From Bacteroides xylanisolvens XB1A (GTDB lineage Bacteria; Bacteroidota; Bacteroidia; Bacteroidales; Bacteroidaceae), in contig NC_021017.1 in the NCBI RefSeq assembly GCF_000210075.1, positions 5,127,383 through 5,191,382 of the forward strand: 64,000 nt of DNA. Direction: 5' to 3'. The notes beneath the pieces are model-generated. The model had not been told where the DNA came from. It ran no database searches and saw only the letters and a list, made by a program, of their open reading frames with translations. A program made the position numbers and the translations under genes. Shown one piece after another: positions 50,386-58,524 of this stretch (positions are counted from its first letter, which is position 1; each line of letters begins with the position of its first letter).

Positions 50386-52089
50386 ATGAAACCATTGTTT
50401 AAAATATATTTATGCCTCTTTGCAAGCTTGTGTTTTATTGCCGCTTGTGATGATTCGGATGAGGAAGGCATTTCTGGCTTCACCATCAATGCCCAGGAGT
50501 TCACCTTGGGTGCTACAGGTGGAATGGAGTCGGTGAAAGTGGCTTCGGGTACTAAATGGGTGGCAAAGGTCAACCAGCCTTGGGTGAAGGTGATGCCTGC
50601 TAATGGTGTCGGAAGCACTAATTGTGAGATTGTAGTGGATTCTACACTTTCTAATGATGTGAGACATGCTGTCGTGACGTTTGTACCGGAAGGACAGTCT
50701 AAGCAAGAACTGAAAATACATCAGACCGGATATGGAAAGATGATAGGTCTGGATAAATATGAAGTGGAAGTTGCCAGTATGGCTAACGAGGATAAAAGAT
50801 ATTTTGATATATCGGTGACTACGAATGTCAAGTTCAAGGTCGATTATCCTTTGATGGGCTCTTGGGTGACTACTTCCAAAAGACAACCTGATATATCTTT
50901 GGATTATGGAGCTCGTCCCCGTACCATCAAGATGCGATTTAAGTGGGATATGAATACGGATCCGAAAGAAAGAATCGCTTCGATTAAGTTCCTTCCGGTG
51001 AACGAGGAAGATGAACTGGAGAAAGAGGTAGCTTTGACTATAAAACAGGAAGCTTCACCGGAAATAACAGATGATAGACGGGGAGATTCCATTGCTATTG
51101 TCATTGCAAGTACCAAATTGCGTTCAATGATAAGTTGGGATACCAGCGAACGTCTTGACTATTGGGCAGGCATAACCGTATGGGAGAGAACAGATAAAGG
51201 TGTGACTCCGGAACAAATCGGTCGTGTACGTTCTGTTGAATTCAAAATGCTGAATACAAAGGAGGAATTACCTGCTGAAATCGGTAAAATCAAATATTTG
51301 GAGACATTGGTTGTCGCTAGTAATACGAATACGCAGTTGCTTCCTGCTACTTATAGGATTGGAAACGCATTAAAGGGATTGCAGCATCTGAAGAATCTGA
51401 CAATAAGTGCGATGGGTATTACAACTATCTCAAAATCAGAATTAGAAGGATCTTGTCAGATTTTAACTAAATTGGATTTGAGTAGTAATAACTTTACGGC
51501 TATACCGTCTGACTTGCAATTCAGGAACTTCCCGGAACTGACTCATTTGAGTTTGACAGGTAATCGTCGATACAGTTCAATTACAGATTTGAACGATACA
51601 CGTGAAAATCTCGGCTTGAAATTTGATGCGAGTAATAATTATAATTTTAAGAACTTGTTGAAGTGGGAAAAACTGAAATCGTTGTCATTATCCTATAATT
51701 TGATATATGGAGAGCTACCTACATTCATCGGTTACGGTGGCCGACTGGAATCGGGTGTATATGCTTATACCGATGAAGATATTCAGAGTAACGATACATT
51801 AAACAGTGCAAGCAATGAGGTGAAGGCAAAATTAAAGACTATTCCAAGGATTCTGCCTAATGCCGAGCGGTTCACTATTAACTTGAACTTCTTGTCGGGA
51901 GATGATTTACCGGAATGGCTACTTTATCATCCGCGTTTCGCACGTTTCGATCCGTTCACTTTGATTTATACACAGGATTCTGGAAAGGATATGAATGGTA
52001 ATGTTCCGGGATTTAAGAACGAACCTTCTAATTTGGAATGGTTTTACGAGCGTTATCCGAAAGCCAGACCTACATTAACTGAATATTGA
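50386..52089 (+). CDS. BACON and leucine-rich-repeat lipoprotein
   Basis: A 567-residue lipoprotein (IAAC, then DDSDEEG, an acidic surface-export tail). A BACON domain (about 27-110, with VASGTKWVAKVNQPWVKV) and a second beta domain (about 115-215) come before leucine-rich repeats (about 260-460, LTKLDLSSNNFTAIP, LTHLSLTGNRRYSS, LKSLSLSYNLIYGELP). With the previous gene it gives two LRR surface proteins in tandem, an unusual pairing for a Sus-like locus. Confidence 0.83.
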   Translation: MKPLFKIYLCLFASLCFIAACDDSDEEGISGFTINAQEFTLGATGGMESVKVASGTKWVAKVNQPWVKVMPANGVGSTNCEIVVDSTLSNDVRHAVVTFVPEGQSKQELKIHQTGYGKMIGLDKYEVEVASMANEDKRYFDISVTTNVKFKVDYPLMGSWVTTSKRQPDISLDYGARPRTIKMRFKWDMNTDPKERIASIKFLPVNEEDELEKEVALTIKQEASPEITDDRRGDSIAIVIASTKLRSMISWDTSERLDYWAGITVWERTDKGVTPEQIGRVRSVEFKMLNTKEELPAEIGKIKYLETLVVASNTNTQLLPATYRIGNALKGLQHLKNLTISAMGITTISKSELEGSCQILTKLDLSSNNFTAIPSDLQFRNFPELTHLSLTGNRRYSSITDLNDTRENLGLKFDASNNYNFKNLLKWEKLKSLSLSYNLIYGELPTFIGYGGRLESGVYAYTDEDIQSNDTLNSASNEVKAKLKTIPRILPNAERFTINLNFLSGDDLPEWLLYHPRFARFDPFTLIYTQDSGKDMNGNVPGFKNEPSNLEWFYERYPKARPTLTEY

Positions 52090-52096
52090 TTTGATT

Positions 52097-54160
52097 ATGA
52101 AAAGAATATATTTAATTCTAATAGCCGCTGTAGCAATCACTTTTACATCCTGTTCCGACCGGGATATGGATACAGTGAAACCTGATACAGGGCAGGGAGC
52201 TCCAATTATTAATTTACCCGAGGGAGCGAGCCAGGGAAAAATAATGGTAAAATTCAAACCGGAAGCGGCATCCTTTTTGGATGCTGCTGTAACTCGCTCT
52301 ATTGGAGGTGCGATGACCCGTTCGGGAATTTCGGATATGGATGTAATTCTGCAGCGAATCGGTACTCATAAATTGGAGCGTATTTTCCCGATAGATAACC
52401 GCACGGAAGAACGCACCCGCAAGGCAGGACTGAATCTTTGGTATGTTATCCATTTTGATGAAGATACGAATTTGGAGCAGGTGGCTAAAGATTTGTCGCA
52501 GGTAGCAGATGTGGCGAAAGTCCAATTTAGCCATATTATCCAACGTTCATACGATCCTAATGTGCGGGCAACAGTTCTCACCAAACAAGCAATGAGTCAT
52601 GTGATGCGTAACACTCGCGCCATAAATGTCACACCGGATGATACCTATTTTAATCTACAATGGGGGTGTAAGAATGATGGTTCTATTCTTCAGAATGAAG
52701 ACAAGAATGACAAGGGTGACAAGGTGGTACCTGCTGTAACGGGGGTTGATGTAAATTGTGGAGAAGCTTGGAAACTTTGTACGGGAGATCCTTCCATCAT
52801 CGTAGCTGTGCTTGATGAAGGTGTGATGTATGATCATCCTGATTTAAAGGGGAATATGTGGGTGAATGAGGCCGAAACATTTGCTTCAAAGGAAGATGCT
52901 GATGGAAATGGTTATGCCGGTGACCGTTATGGCTACAATTTCACAGATGATAAAGGTTATATTTCTTATGATGACCCGAATGATACCGGACATGGAACTC
53001 ATGTGGCTGGGATTATCAGTGCAGTGAGAAATAATGGTGAAGGTATTAGTGGTATTGCAGGAGGGGATAAAGCTAGTAATATAGGTGGTGTAAAGATAAT
53101 GAGTTGTCAGGTGTTTTCCGGTTCTAAAGGATGTGACCTGTATCAGGAAGCGAAAGCCGTGAAATATGCAGCAGATAATGGTGCCGTTATTTTGCAGTGT
53201 AGTTGGGGATACAATTCGGGACTTGCCAATCCCATTAGTGGATATAGTCCGGGTTATACTTCTGATAAAGCCTGGGTAGACAGTGCTCCGCTGGAGAAAG
53301 AGGCTTTTGACTATTTTATTCATAATGCCGGCTCGCCAAATGATGTCATAGACGGAGGTATCATCGTGTTTGCTTCAGGTAATGAATATGCAGCCATGGC
53401 CGGATATCCGGGCGCTTATCCTGATTATATTTCGGTAGCGGCCGTAGCAGCCGATGGTACTCCATCCAGTTATTCTAATTATGCGCATGGAGTTTCTATC
53501 TGTGCTCCAGGTGGAGACAGTGATTATCATCAGAGCCCCAAAGGTAAAATATATTCCACAATACCATCTTCTGCCAGTGAAGATGGTGGGAATTATGGAT
53601 ACATGGAAGGAACGTCACAGGCTTGTCCACATGTTTCGGGAGTAGCCGCACTGGGACTTTCTTATGCTGCCAAATTGCATCGTCATTTTCGTGCAGATGA
53701 ATTCCGTAAAATGATATTGGAATCTGCCAAGCCGGTAGAACCATATTTCACGGAAATGAAAGTATATTGGTACACAAATGCTTCATTTGGCCAAATTGCA
53801 GCCGGACAGATGGAACCTGCTGCTTATACAGGTAATATGGGTACAGGACTGATTGATGCCTATCAGTTATTGAAAGCTGTTGAGGGCAGAGGTGTCGAGA
53901 TGACTGTTCCCAATATATATGTGTCCGTTGGTGGTACAAGTAAGATCAATTACTCCCGTTATTTTAAGAATGGAGAGAATATGACTTTCTCATGTAAAGT
54001 TGATGATAGCTCGATAGCTGTTTTTCTCACTGCGGAAGACAACATTACTTTCACCTTGAAAGGATTGAAAGTGGGTTCTACGAAAGCTACCGTTACGGCG
54101 ACTGACGGTACCAAGCAAGATTTCTTTATTACTGTTCGTAAAAACGATAGTTGGTTGTAA
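52097..54160 (+). CDS. Subtilisin-family (S8) serine protease lipoprotein
   Basis: A 687-residue lipoprotein (FTSC, then SDRDMD). A prodomain-like region (about 45-150, KIMVKFKPEA onward) precedes the S8 catalytic domain (about 190-575). The triad is complete: Asp240 in AVLDEGV, His299 in GHGTHVAGI and Ser507 in GTSQACPHVSG. The C-terminal part (about 590-687) is a small Ig-like domain. It probably cuts proteins at the cell surface for the SusC/SusD importer, the role that glycanases hold in polysaccharide loci (inference). Starts at the ATG at 52097, 7 bp after the LRR gene. Confidence 0.93.
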   Translation: MKRIYLILIAAVAITFTSCSDRDMDTVKPDTGQGAPIINLPEGASQGKIMVKFKPEAASFLDAAVTRSIGGAMTRSGISDMDVILQRIGTHKLERIFPIDNRTEERTRKAGLNLWYVIHFDEDTNLEQVAKDLSQVADVAKVQFSHIIQRSYDPNVRATVLTKQAMSHVMRNTRAINVTPDDTYFNLQWGCKNDGSILQNEDKNDKGDKVVPAVTGVDVNCGEAWKLCTGDPSIIVAVLDEGVMYDHPDLKGNMWVNEAETFASKEDADGNGYAGDRYGYNFTDDKGYISYDDPNDTGHGTHVAGIISAVRNNGEGISGIAGGDKASNIGGVKIMSCQVFSGSKGCDLYQEAKAVKYAADNGAVILQCSWGYNSGLANPISGYSPGYTSDKAWVDSAPLEKEAFDYFIHNAGSPNDVIDGGIIVFASGNEYAAMAGYPGAYPDYISVAAVAADGTPSSYSNYAHGVSICAPGGDSDYHQSPKGKIYSTIPSSASEDGGNYGYMEGTSQACPHVSGVAALGLSYAAKLHRHFRADEFRKMILESAKPVEPYFTEMKVYWYTNASFGQIAAGQMEPAAYTGNMGTGLIDAYQLLKAVEGRGVEMTVPNIYVSVGGTSKINYSRYFKNGENMTFSCKVDDSSIAVFLTAEDNITFTLKGLKVGSTKATVTATDGTKQDFFITVRKNDSWL

Positions 54161-54168
54161 ATGTGATT

Positions 54169-54930
54169 ATGAAACGATACTTTACCGGAGCCATCAAGTA
54201 TGGACTGTTCTTTTTCTTTCTTCTGTCTTCTGCGCATAGTTTTGTGCAGGAAACAGGAGAGGAGCAAGTCTTGCAGTTTGAATGTACTGCAATCAATATA
54301 GGGACTTTGTCGGAAGACGATGCGCCGGTAACGTATCATTTTAAATACTGTAATGTAAGTAAAAAAACGGTGCGTATCTCTAAGTTGACTACTTCCTGTG
54401 GCTGTACGGTAGCCAAGTGTAATAAAGACTTGGTACAACCGGGGGAACGGGGAGAAATCAATTTGGTTTTTCATCCTAAGGATCAGGCTGGTGATTTGTA
54501 TCGGGAAGCATTTGTCTATACCGATCTCTCCGGAAAGAAACCGATGATCAGTCTGGTACTTACTGGTAAGGTATCACCTACCAGCGACCAATGGAAGGGA
54601 TATCCCGTAGCTATTGGGAATACATTGCGACTGAAACGGAAAGAATGGCAGATTAGAGTGCTTTCTCGAGAAGGAATGCAAGTGGAAAGATTCATTTGTG
54701 TCAATACAGGAAAGCAACCTTTAAATTTGTCAGCCTTGATGCTGCCGGAATACATTCGTTTTCGAACAGAGCCGAAAGTTATTCTTCCGGAAACGGAAGC
54801 CGACATGATTCTTTCTATTGATAGAAGTTTGTTGCCTCAAAAGAATGAAATTACATTTTGTTTGGTCTTGGACGGCATTTCAGTACGCCCTTCTGAACGG
54901 ACAGTACAAGTGAAATTATTGTTACAATAA
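54169..54930 (+). CDS. DUF1573 protein
   Basis: A 253-residue exported protein (signal peptide to about residue 25). It has a DUF1573 domain (about 30-125) with the typical TTSCGCTVA Cys pair and the YHFKYCNVSKKTVRI and PGERGEINLVFHPKDQ segments of an Ig-like fold. DUF1573 proteins are common in Bacteroidetes, and their function is unknown. The frame starts at 54151 within the protease gene, but the ATG at 54169 directly precedes the signal peptide MKRYFTG. Co-transcribed with the protease. Confidence 0.82.
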   Translation: MKRYFTGAIKYGLFFFFLLSSAHSFVQETGEEQVLQFECTAINIGTLSEDDAPVTYHFKYCNVSKKTVRISKLTTSCGCTVAKCNKDLVQPGERGEINLVFHPKDQAGDLYREAFVYTDLSGKKPMISLVLTGKVSPTSDQWKGYPVAIGNTLRLKRKEWQIRVLSREGMQVERFICVNTGKQPLNLSALMLPEYIRFRTEPKVILPETEADMILSIDRSLLPQKNEITFCLVLDGISVRPSERTVQVKLLLQ

Positions 54931-54945
54931 TAAATAATATAAAAT

Positions 54946-55446
54946 ATGTATATGAAAAATATATTCAGAATAATGCTACTACTCACCACGATGCTGTTTG
55001 TGTCATGTGGGGATGATGATGAAGTAAAGCTTCCTGATACTAAGGATGTAAATTATGCGAATATCGCAGGAAGCTGGCGATTGAGTGAATGGAATGGAGA
55101 AAACCTGGAAGGTGACACACGTTACTATTATATAACGTTTGATCGGAAGGAAAAAGACGGAAAACGTTCTTACACTATTTATACGAATCTCAACAGTGCT
55201 ACATCTGAGCAAATTCCCGGTTCTTTTCTTTTGAGTAAAGAAGATGATTACGGAGATATTATTAGCGGTACTTACTATTATCAGCTTGATACGGATGATG
55301 AATGGGAATATTCATACATTGTTTCGGGGTTGACTGATACTTCGATGATATGGACTGCCAAAGAAGATATGGGAGAAATGAAAGTTTATACTCGTTGTAA
55401 TGAAGTTCCGGCAGATATCATAGCCGGAACAAGAGCTTCATTCTAG
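54946..55446 (+). CDS. Lipocalin-like lipoprotein
   Basis: A 166-residue lipoprotein (FVSC, then GDDDEVK, acidic tail). The mature part, from IAGSWRLSEWNGENL through YYYITFDRKEKDG to SMIWTAKEDMGEMKVYTR, looks like a small lipocalin-type beta-barrel. Many Bacteroides surface lipoproteins of unknown role have this form. Last gene of the protease locus. The ATG at 54952 is an equally good start. Confidence 0.7.
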   Translation: MYMKNIFRIMLLLTTMLFVSCGDDDEVKLPDTKDVNYANIAGSWRLSEWNGENLEGDTRYYYITFDRKEKDGKRSYTIYTNLNSATSEQIPGSFLLSKEDDYGDIISGTYYYQLDTDDEWEYSYIVSGLTDTSMIWTAKEDMGEMKVYTRCNEVPADIIAGTRASF

Positions 55447-55511
55447 TTGTATTCTGTTTCTTACTTTATTGCCATCAGATTTTCTTGAAAATTGGGGCAT
55501 CTTTTTATAAT

Positions 55512-55555
55512 AAAACCGTTTAAGCAAATCTTTGTATTTAAACGGTTTTTATTTT
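55512..55555 (+). terminator. Terminator of the protease locus
   Basis: AAAACCGTTTAA (55512-55523) and TTAAACGGTTTT (55538-55549) are perfect complements over 12 bp, followed by TATTTTT. About 65 bases past the last stop codon of the operon. Confidence 0.92.
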
Positions 55556-55629
55556 TGTATTTATCTTTATTGGTACAAGACCGCACAAATAAAATCAAAG
55601 ATTTATTTGGAAATAAAATAAAGACTTCT

Positions 55630-55660
55630 TATCTTTGCATTGGATTTATAATTGTAATGA
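55630..55660 (+). promoter_or_regulatory. Promoter of the PerR-like gene with a PerR-box-like site
   Basis: TAtcTTTG (55630-55637) is a -7 box. Just downstream, TTATAATTGTAATGA (55646-55660) resembles the PerR box TTATAATNATTATAA in its first half and partly in its second. It overlaps the predicted transcription start, where a bound repressor would block initiation, so autoregulation is likely (inference). Confidence 0.5.
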
Positions 55661-55687
55661 ATACAACTTTGAAAAGGAAGGAAGATA

Positions 55688-56116
55688 ATGAAACCATACG
55701 ATCGATTATTAGAGCATAATATCAAGCCTTCCATGCAACGCATCGCTATCATGGAATATTTGATGGAGCATCCGATTCATCCGTCGGCTGATGATATTTA
55801 CACAGCATTGTCTCCTTCAATGCCGACACTTTCAAAGACAACGGTTTATAATACTTTGAAATTGTTTTCCGAACAGGGTGCGGCATTAATGCTTACGATT
55901 GACGAAAAGAATACAAATTTTGATGCGGATACTTCTGTACATTCCCATTTCCTTTGTAAACGTTGCGGACATATTTATGATTTGAAATGTCCGGAAGCGA
56001 TTAAACAAGTGGAAAATCTGGAAATGGATGGTCATCAGGTATCGGAAGTTCATTATTATTATAAAGGTATTTGCAAGAATTGCTTAAGTAAAGATAAAGA
56101 AACACGTATTGACTAA
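55688..56116 (+). CDS. Fur-family peroxide-type repressor (PerR-like)
   Basis: A 142-residue metal-dependent repressor. The N-terminal winged helix (about 1-80) contains TLSKTTVYNTLKLF as recognition helix. The C-terminal dimerisation domain has HSHFLC, and two Cys pairs (CKRC and CKNC) for a structural Zn, as in PerR and Fur. The neighbours, reverse rubrerythrin and redox genes, favour a peroxide-sensing role over iron. Preceded by a PerR-box-like site. Confidence 0.88.
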   Translation: MKPYDRLLEHNIKPSMQRIAIMEYLMEHPIHPSADDIYTALSPSMPTLSKTTVYNTLKLFSEQGAALMLTIDEKNTNFDADTSVHSHFLCKRCGHIYDLKCPEAIKQVENLEMDGHQVSEVHYYYKGICKNCLSKDKETRID

Positions 56117-56138
56117 TTAATTTAAAATTGAGAAGAAA

Positions 56139-56699
56139 ATGAAGAAATTTAGATGTACTGTATGCGGTTACGTTCATGAAGGTGACGCAGCTCCTGAGAA
56201 ATGTCCATTGTGTAAAGCTCCTGCTAGCAAGTTCGTAGAAGTTGTTGAAGTAGAAGGTGGCGCATTGTCTTTTGCTGACGAACACGTTATCGGTGTTGCA
56301 AAAGGTTGTGACGAAGAAATGATTAAGGACCTGAACAATCACTTCATGGGAGAATGTACTGAAGTTGGTATGTATTTGGCCATGAGTCGTCAGGCAGACC
56401 GCGAAGGTTATCCTGAAGTAGCTGAAGCTTTCAAACGTTACGCTTGGGAAGAAGCTGAACATGCTGCTAAGTTTGCAGAACTGTTGGGTGACTGCGTATG
56501 GGATACTAAAACTAACCTGCAGAAACGTAAAGACGCTGAACAAGGTGCATGCGAAGACAAAAAACGCATCGCAACTCGTGCTAAAGCTCTGAACCTGGAT
56601 GCTATCCATGACACTGTACACGAAATGTGCAAAGACGAAGCTCGTCACGGTAAAGGTTTTGAAGGATTATACAACCGTTATTTCGGTGATAAGAAATAA
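56139..56699 (+). CDS. Reverse rubrerythrin
   Basis: A 186-residue di-iron peroxidase that reduces hydrogen peroxide in anaerobes. The rubredoxin domain (CTVCGY and CPLCKAP, about residues 5-25) is N-terminal, and the di-iron four-helix domain follows (about 45-180, with iron-ligand Glu/His in EAEHAAKF and DEARHGKG). In classical rubrerythrin the order is the opposite, so this is the reverse type. It lies 22 bp after the PerR-like gene and is strongly expected to be under its control. Confidence 0.92.
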   Translation: MKKFRCTVCGYVHEGDAAPEKCPLCKAPASKFVEVVEVEGGALSFADEHVIGVAKGCDEEMIKDLNNHFMGECTEVGMYLAMSRQADREGYPEVAEAFKRYAWEEAEHAAKFAELLGDCVWDTKTNLQKRKDAEQGACEDKKRIATRAKALNLDAIHDTVHEMCKDEARHGKGFEGLYNRYFGDKK

Positions 56700-56718
56700 T
56701 TAAGCCTAATAAACTCTT

Positions 56719-56756
56719 AAAAGGTCTGTATTTCGCAACGAATACAGACCTTTTTT
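56719..56756 (+). terminator. Terminator after rubrerythrin
   Basis: AAAAGGTCTGTATT (56719-56732) pairs perfectly with AATACAGACCTTTT (56741-56754) and runs into Ts. Confidence 0.93.
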
Positions 56757-56759
56757 ATT

Positions 56760-56767
56760 TATATTTG
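56760..56767 (+). promoter_or_regulatory. -7 box of the SagB-type gene
   Basis: TAtaTTTG matches TAnnTTTG, 26 bases before the start and directly after the rubrerythrin terminator. Confidence 0.55.
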
Positions 56768-56793
56768 TCTATCAATTTTTAAATACCACAGTT

Positions 56794-57429
56794 ATGAGAA
56801 AAGTACAACTATTGTTAGTTTGTTTAATGCTTTCAGCGGCTGCCTTTGCTGCTGATAAGGTGATTAAATTGCCGAAGCCTAATTTAAACCGCACTGGTGC
56901 GGTGATGAAGGCATTGTCTGAACGACATTCAACTCGCGAATATGCTTCGAAAGCATTGAGCCTGGCTGAACTGTCTGATTTGTTGTGGGCTGCTAATGGA
57001 ATCAACCGTAAGGAATCCGGAATGAGAACCGCTCCGTCAGCGTTGAATAAACAGGATGTGGATGTATATGTAGTGTTGCCTGAAGGAAGTTATCTGTATG
57101 ATGCTAAAAATCATCAGTTGACACTGATAGCTGCGGGAGATTATCGTGGTGCAGTGGCAGGTGGTCAGGCGTTTGTGAAAACAGCTCCGGTATCATTGGT
57201 TTTAATCAGCGATCTTTCGCGGTTTGGCGATGCCAAAAGTCCACGCAGTCAGTTGATGGGGGCTATGGATGCCGGTATTGTTTCCCAAAATATTTCAATC
57301 TTTTGTTCTGCTGCTAACTTGGCAACAGTACCACGTGCTTCGATGGACAATGAGCAGCTAAAGAAAGTTTTGAAATTGAAAGATAGTCAGATGCCAATGA
57401 TGAATCATCCTGTAGGATACTTCAAATAA
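56794..57429 (+). CDS. Exported SagB/ThcOx-type nitroreductase
   Basis: A 211-residue flavoprotein of the nitroreductase superfamily, SagB/ThcOx subgroup, with a signal peptide (cut near AFAA). The FMN signature is ERHSTREYASK; LAELSDLLWAANGINR, RTAPSALNKQDVDVYV and PMMNHPVGYFK are typical. SagB enzymes oxidise azoline rings in peptide natural products, but single copies such as this have no known substrate. With the lipoprotein at 9090 this window has two exported nitroreductases. Confidence 0.85.
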   Translation: MRKVQLLLVCLMLSAAAFAADKVIKLPKPNLNRTGAVMKALSERHSTREYASKALSLAELSDLLWAANGINRKESGMRTAPSALNKQDVDVYVVLPEGSYLYDAKNHQLTLIAAGDYRGAVAGGQAFVKTAPVSLVLISDLSRFGDAKSPRSQLMGAMDAGIVSQNISIFCSAANLATVPRASMDNEQLKKVLKLKDSQMPMMNHPVGYFK

Positions 57430-57443
57430 GGATTCGCAGGAAG

Positions 57444-57565
57444 ACTTATAAGCCGTATAAAGAAGATTTATAAGCCTATAAAAAAGAGTGACGCTATCTC
57501 TATCGGATACCGTCACTCTTTGCTTGTTATAGCGTCACTATCCTGACCGGATACCGTCACTATAT
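57444..57565. repeat. Repeat-rich convergent region with hairpin
   Basis: AAAGAGTGACG (57483-57493) pairs with CGTCACTCTTT (57511-57521), a probable terminator for both sides. Two copies of CGGATACCGTCACT lie near 57504-57517 and 57548-57562. Two TTATAAGCC-N0-1-TATAAA units lie at about 57446-57482. Confidence 0.65.
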
Positions 57566-57573
57566 TTTCTTCA

Positions 57574-58038
57574 TTATTTCAAGAGAAATTCATCAATCGC
57601 TTTCTTGTAAGTTGCTTTATCAGCAGCTCCACGGAAAAGCTGTGGATCCCCTTTCATCGGAATGAACACAAACAATGGAATACTTGTAGCATTAAACAAA
57701 GCTGCCAGTTCTTTTTGTTTATCCACGTTAACTTTGTAGATGACAATTTTCCCTGCATATTCCTTTGCCAGTTCTTTCATGATAGGAGCTGTCTGACGGC
57801 AAGGTCCGCACCAGTCTGCATATAAATCGATGATGGCGGGCTTGTCGCCTTTGTATTTCCACTCCTTTGATTTCTCATAATCGAAGACGTCTTTCAGAAA
57901 CATATCTTTGTCCATTACGACGACTTCACCGTTACCTGTTACCTCTTTTTTACCTTGATTGGATTCCCCGCTGTCATTGAAAGCGTATACAATCACGCTT
58001 ACCATGACAAGGGCTACCATTACTAATACTTTCTTCAT
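57574..58038 (-). CDS. Exported thioredoxin-family protein
   Basis: A 154-residue thioredoxin with an N-terminal signal or anchor helix (about 1-19) and a WCGPC active site near residue 76. ATSIPLFVFIP supplies the cis-Pro. Similar periplasmic thioredoxins in Bacteroides receive electrons from DsbD-like proteins. It is 17 bp downstream of the cytosolic thioredoxin gene, in the same transcript. Confidence 0.9.
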   Translation of the reverse strand: MKKVLVMVALVMVSVIVYAFNDSGESNQGKKEVTGNGEVVVMDKDMFLKDVFDYEKSKEWKYKGDKPAIIDLYADWCGPCRQTAPIMKELAKEYAGKIVIYKVNVDKQKELAALFNATSIPLFVFIPMKGDPQLFRGAADKATYKKAIDEFLLK

Positions 58039-58055
58039 TTGTTATCTTTACCTTT

Positions 58056-58355
58056 TTAACTATAATGCTTTTCAATAACCCCTTGCAGCTCGCTGCTATG
58101 GATTACGCCGGAATGTCTCCAGACAGCCTCTCCGTTTTTAAATAATATAAAGGTCGGGACAGCTTGTATGCGATATTTAGTAGCCAGGTCTTCATGCTGG
58201 TCAACATCTATCTTTGCAATACGTGCTTTATCTCCTACAATTAATTTTAGTTCTTCTAAAACTGGTTTCATAGCTTTACAGGGTCCGCACCATTCTGCAA
58301 AGAAATCAACTAAAACCGGTACCGGTGACTGTATTAAATCTTCAAACTTTTCCAT
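58056..58355 (-). CDS. trxA: Thioredoxin
   Basis: A 99-residue cytosolic thioredoxin with WCGPC near residue 22 and IQAVPTFILF as the cis-Pro loop. It keeps cytosolic disulfides reduced and would feed DsbD. An AAAGGAAAG ribosome site precedes the ATG, and the -7 box TAtaTTTG lies at 58406-58399 on the minus strand. First gene of the pair. Confidence 0.94.
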   Translation of the reverse strand: MEKFEDLIQSPVPVLVDFFAEWCGPCKAMKPVLEELKLIVGDKARIAKIDVDQHEDLATKYRIQAVPTFILFKNGEAVWRHSGVIHSSELQGVIEKHYS

Positions 58356-58398
58356 AATCTTTCCTTTCTTAGAGTTAAATGACAGTCATTGAAGACTG

Positions 58399-58406
58399 CA
58401 AATATA
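58399..58406 (-). promoter_or_regulatory. -7 box of the thioredoxin operon
   Basis: On the minus strand TAtaTTTG matches TAnnTTTG, about 43 bases before trxA. Confidence 0.55.
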
Positions 58407-58524
58407 AATCCTATTTTATTATAATAACGAAAAAAGGTCGTTTTTGTTCATAGAATAGTCATTGTAGAGTCATCATCTTGTAATGTGAAAGAGGGAACTT
58501 TGCGTATCGAAAAATAATAGAACT

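Noticed and set aside
57444..57565. Possible CRISPR-like array
   Set aside because: Repeats are short, unequal, partly inverted and not separated by uniform spacers; no cas genes nearby.
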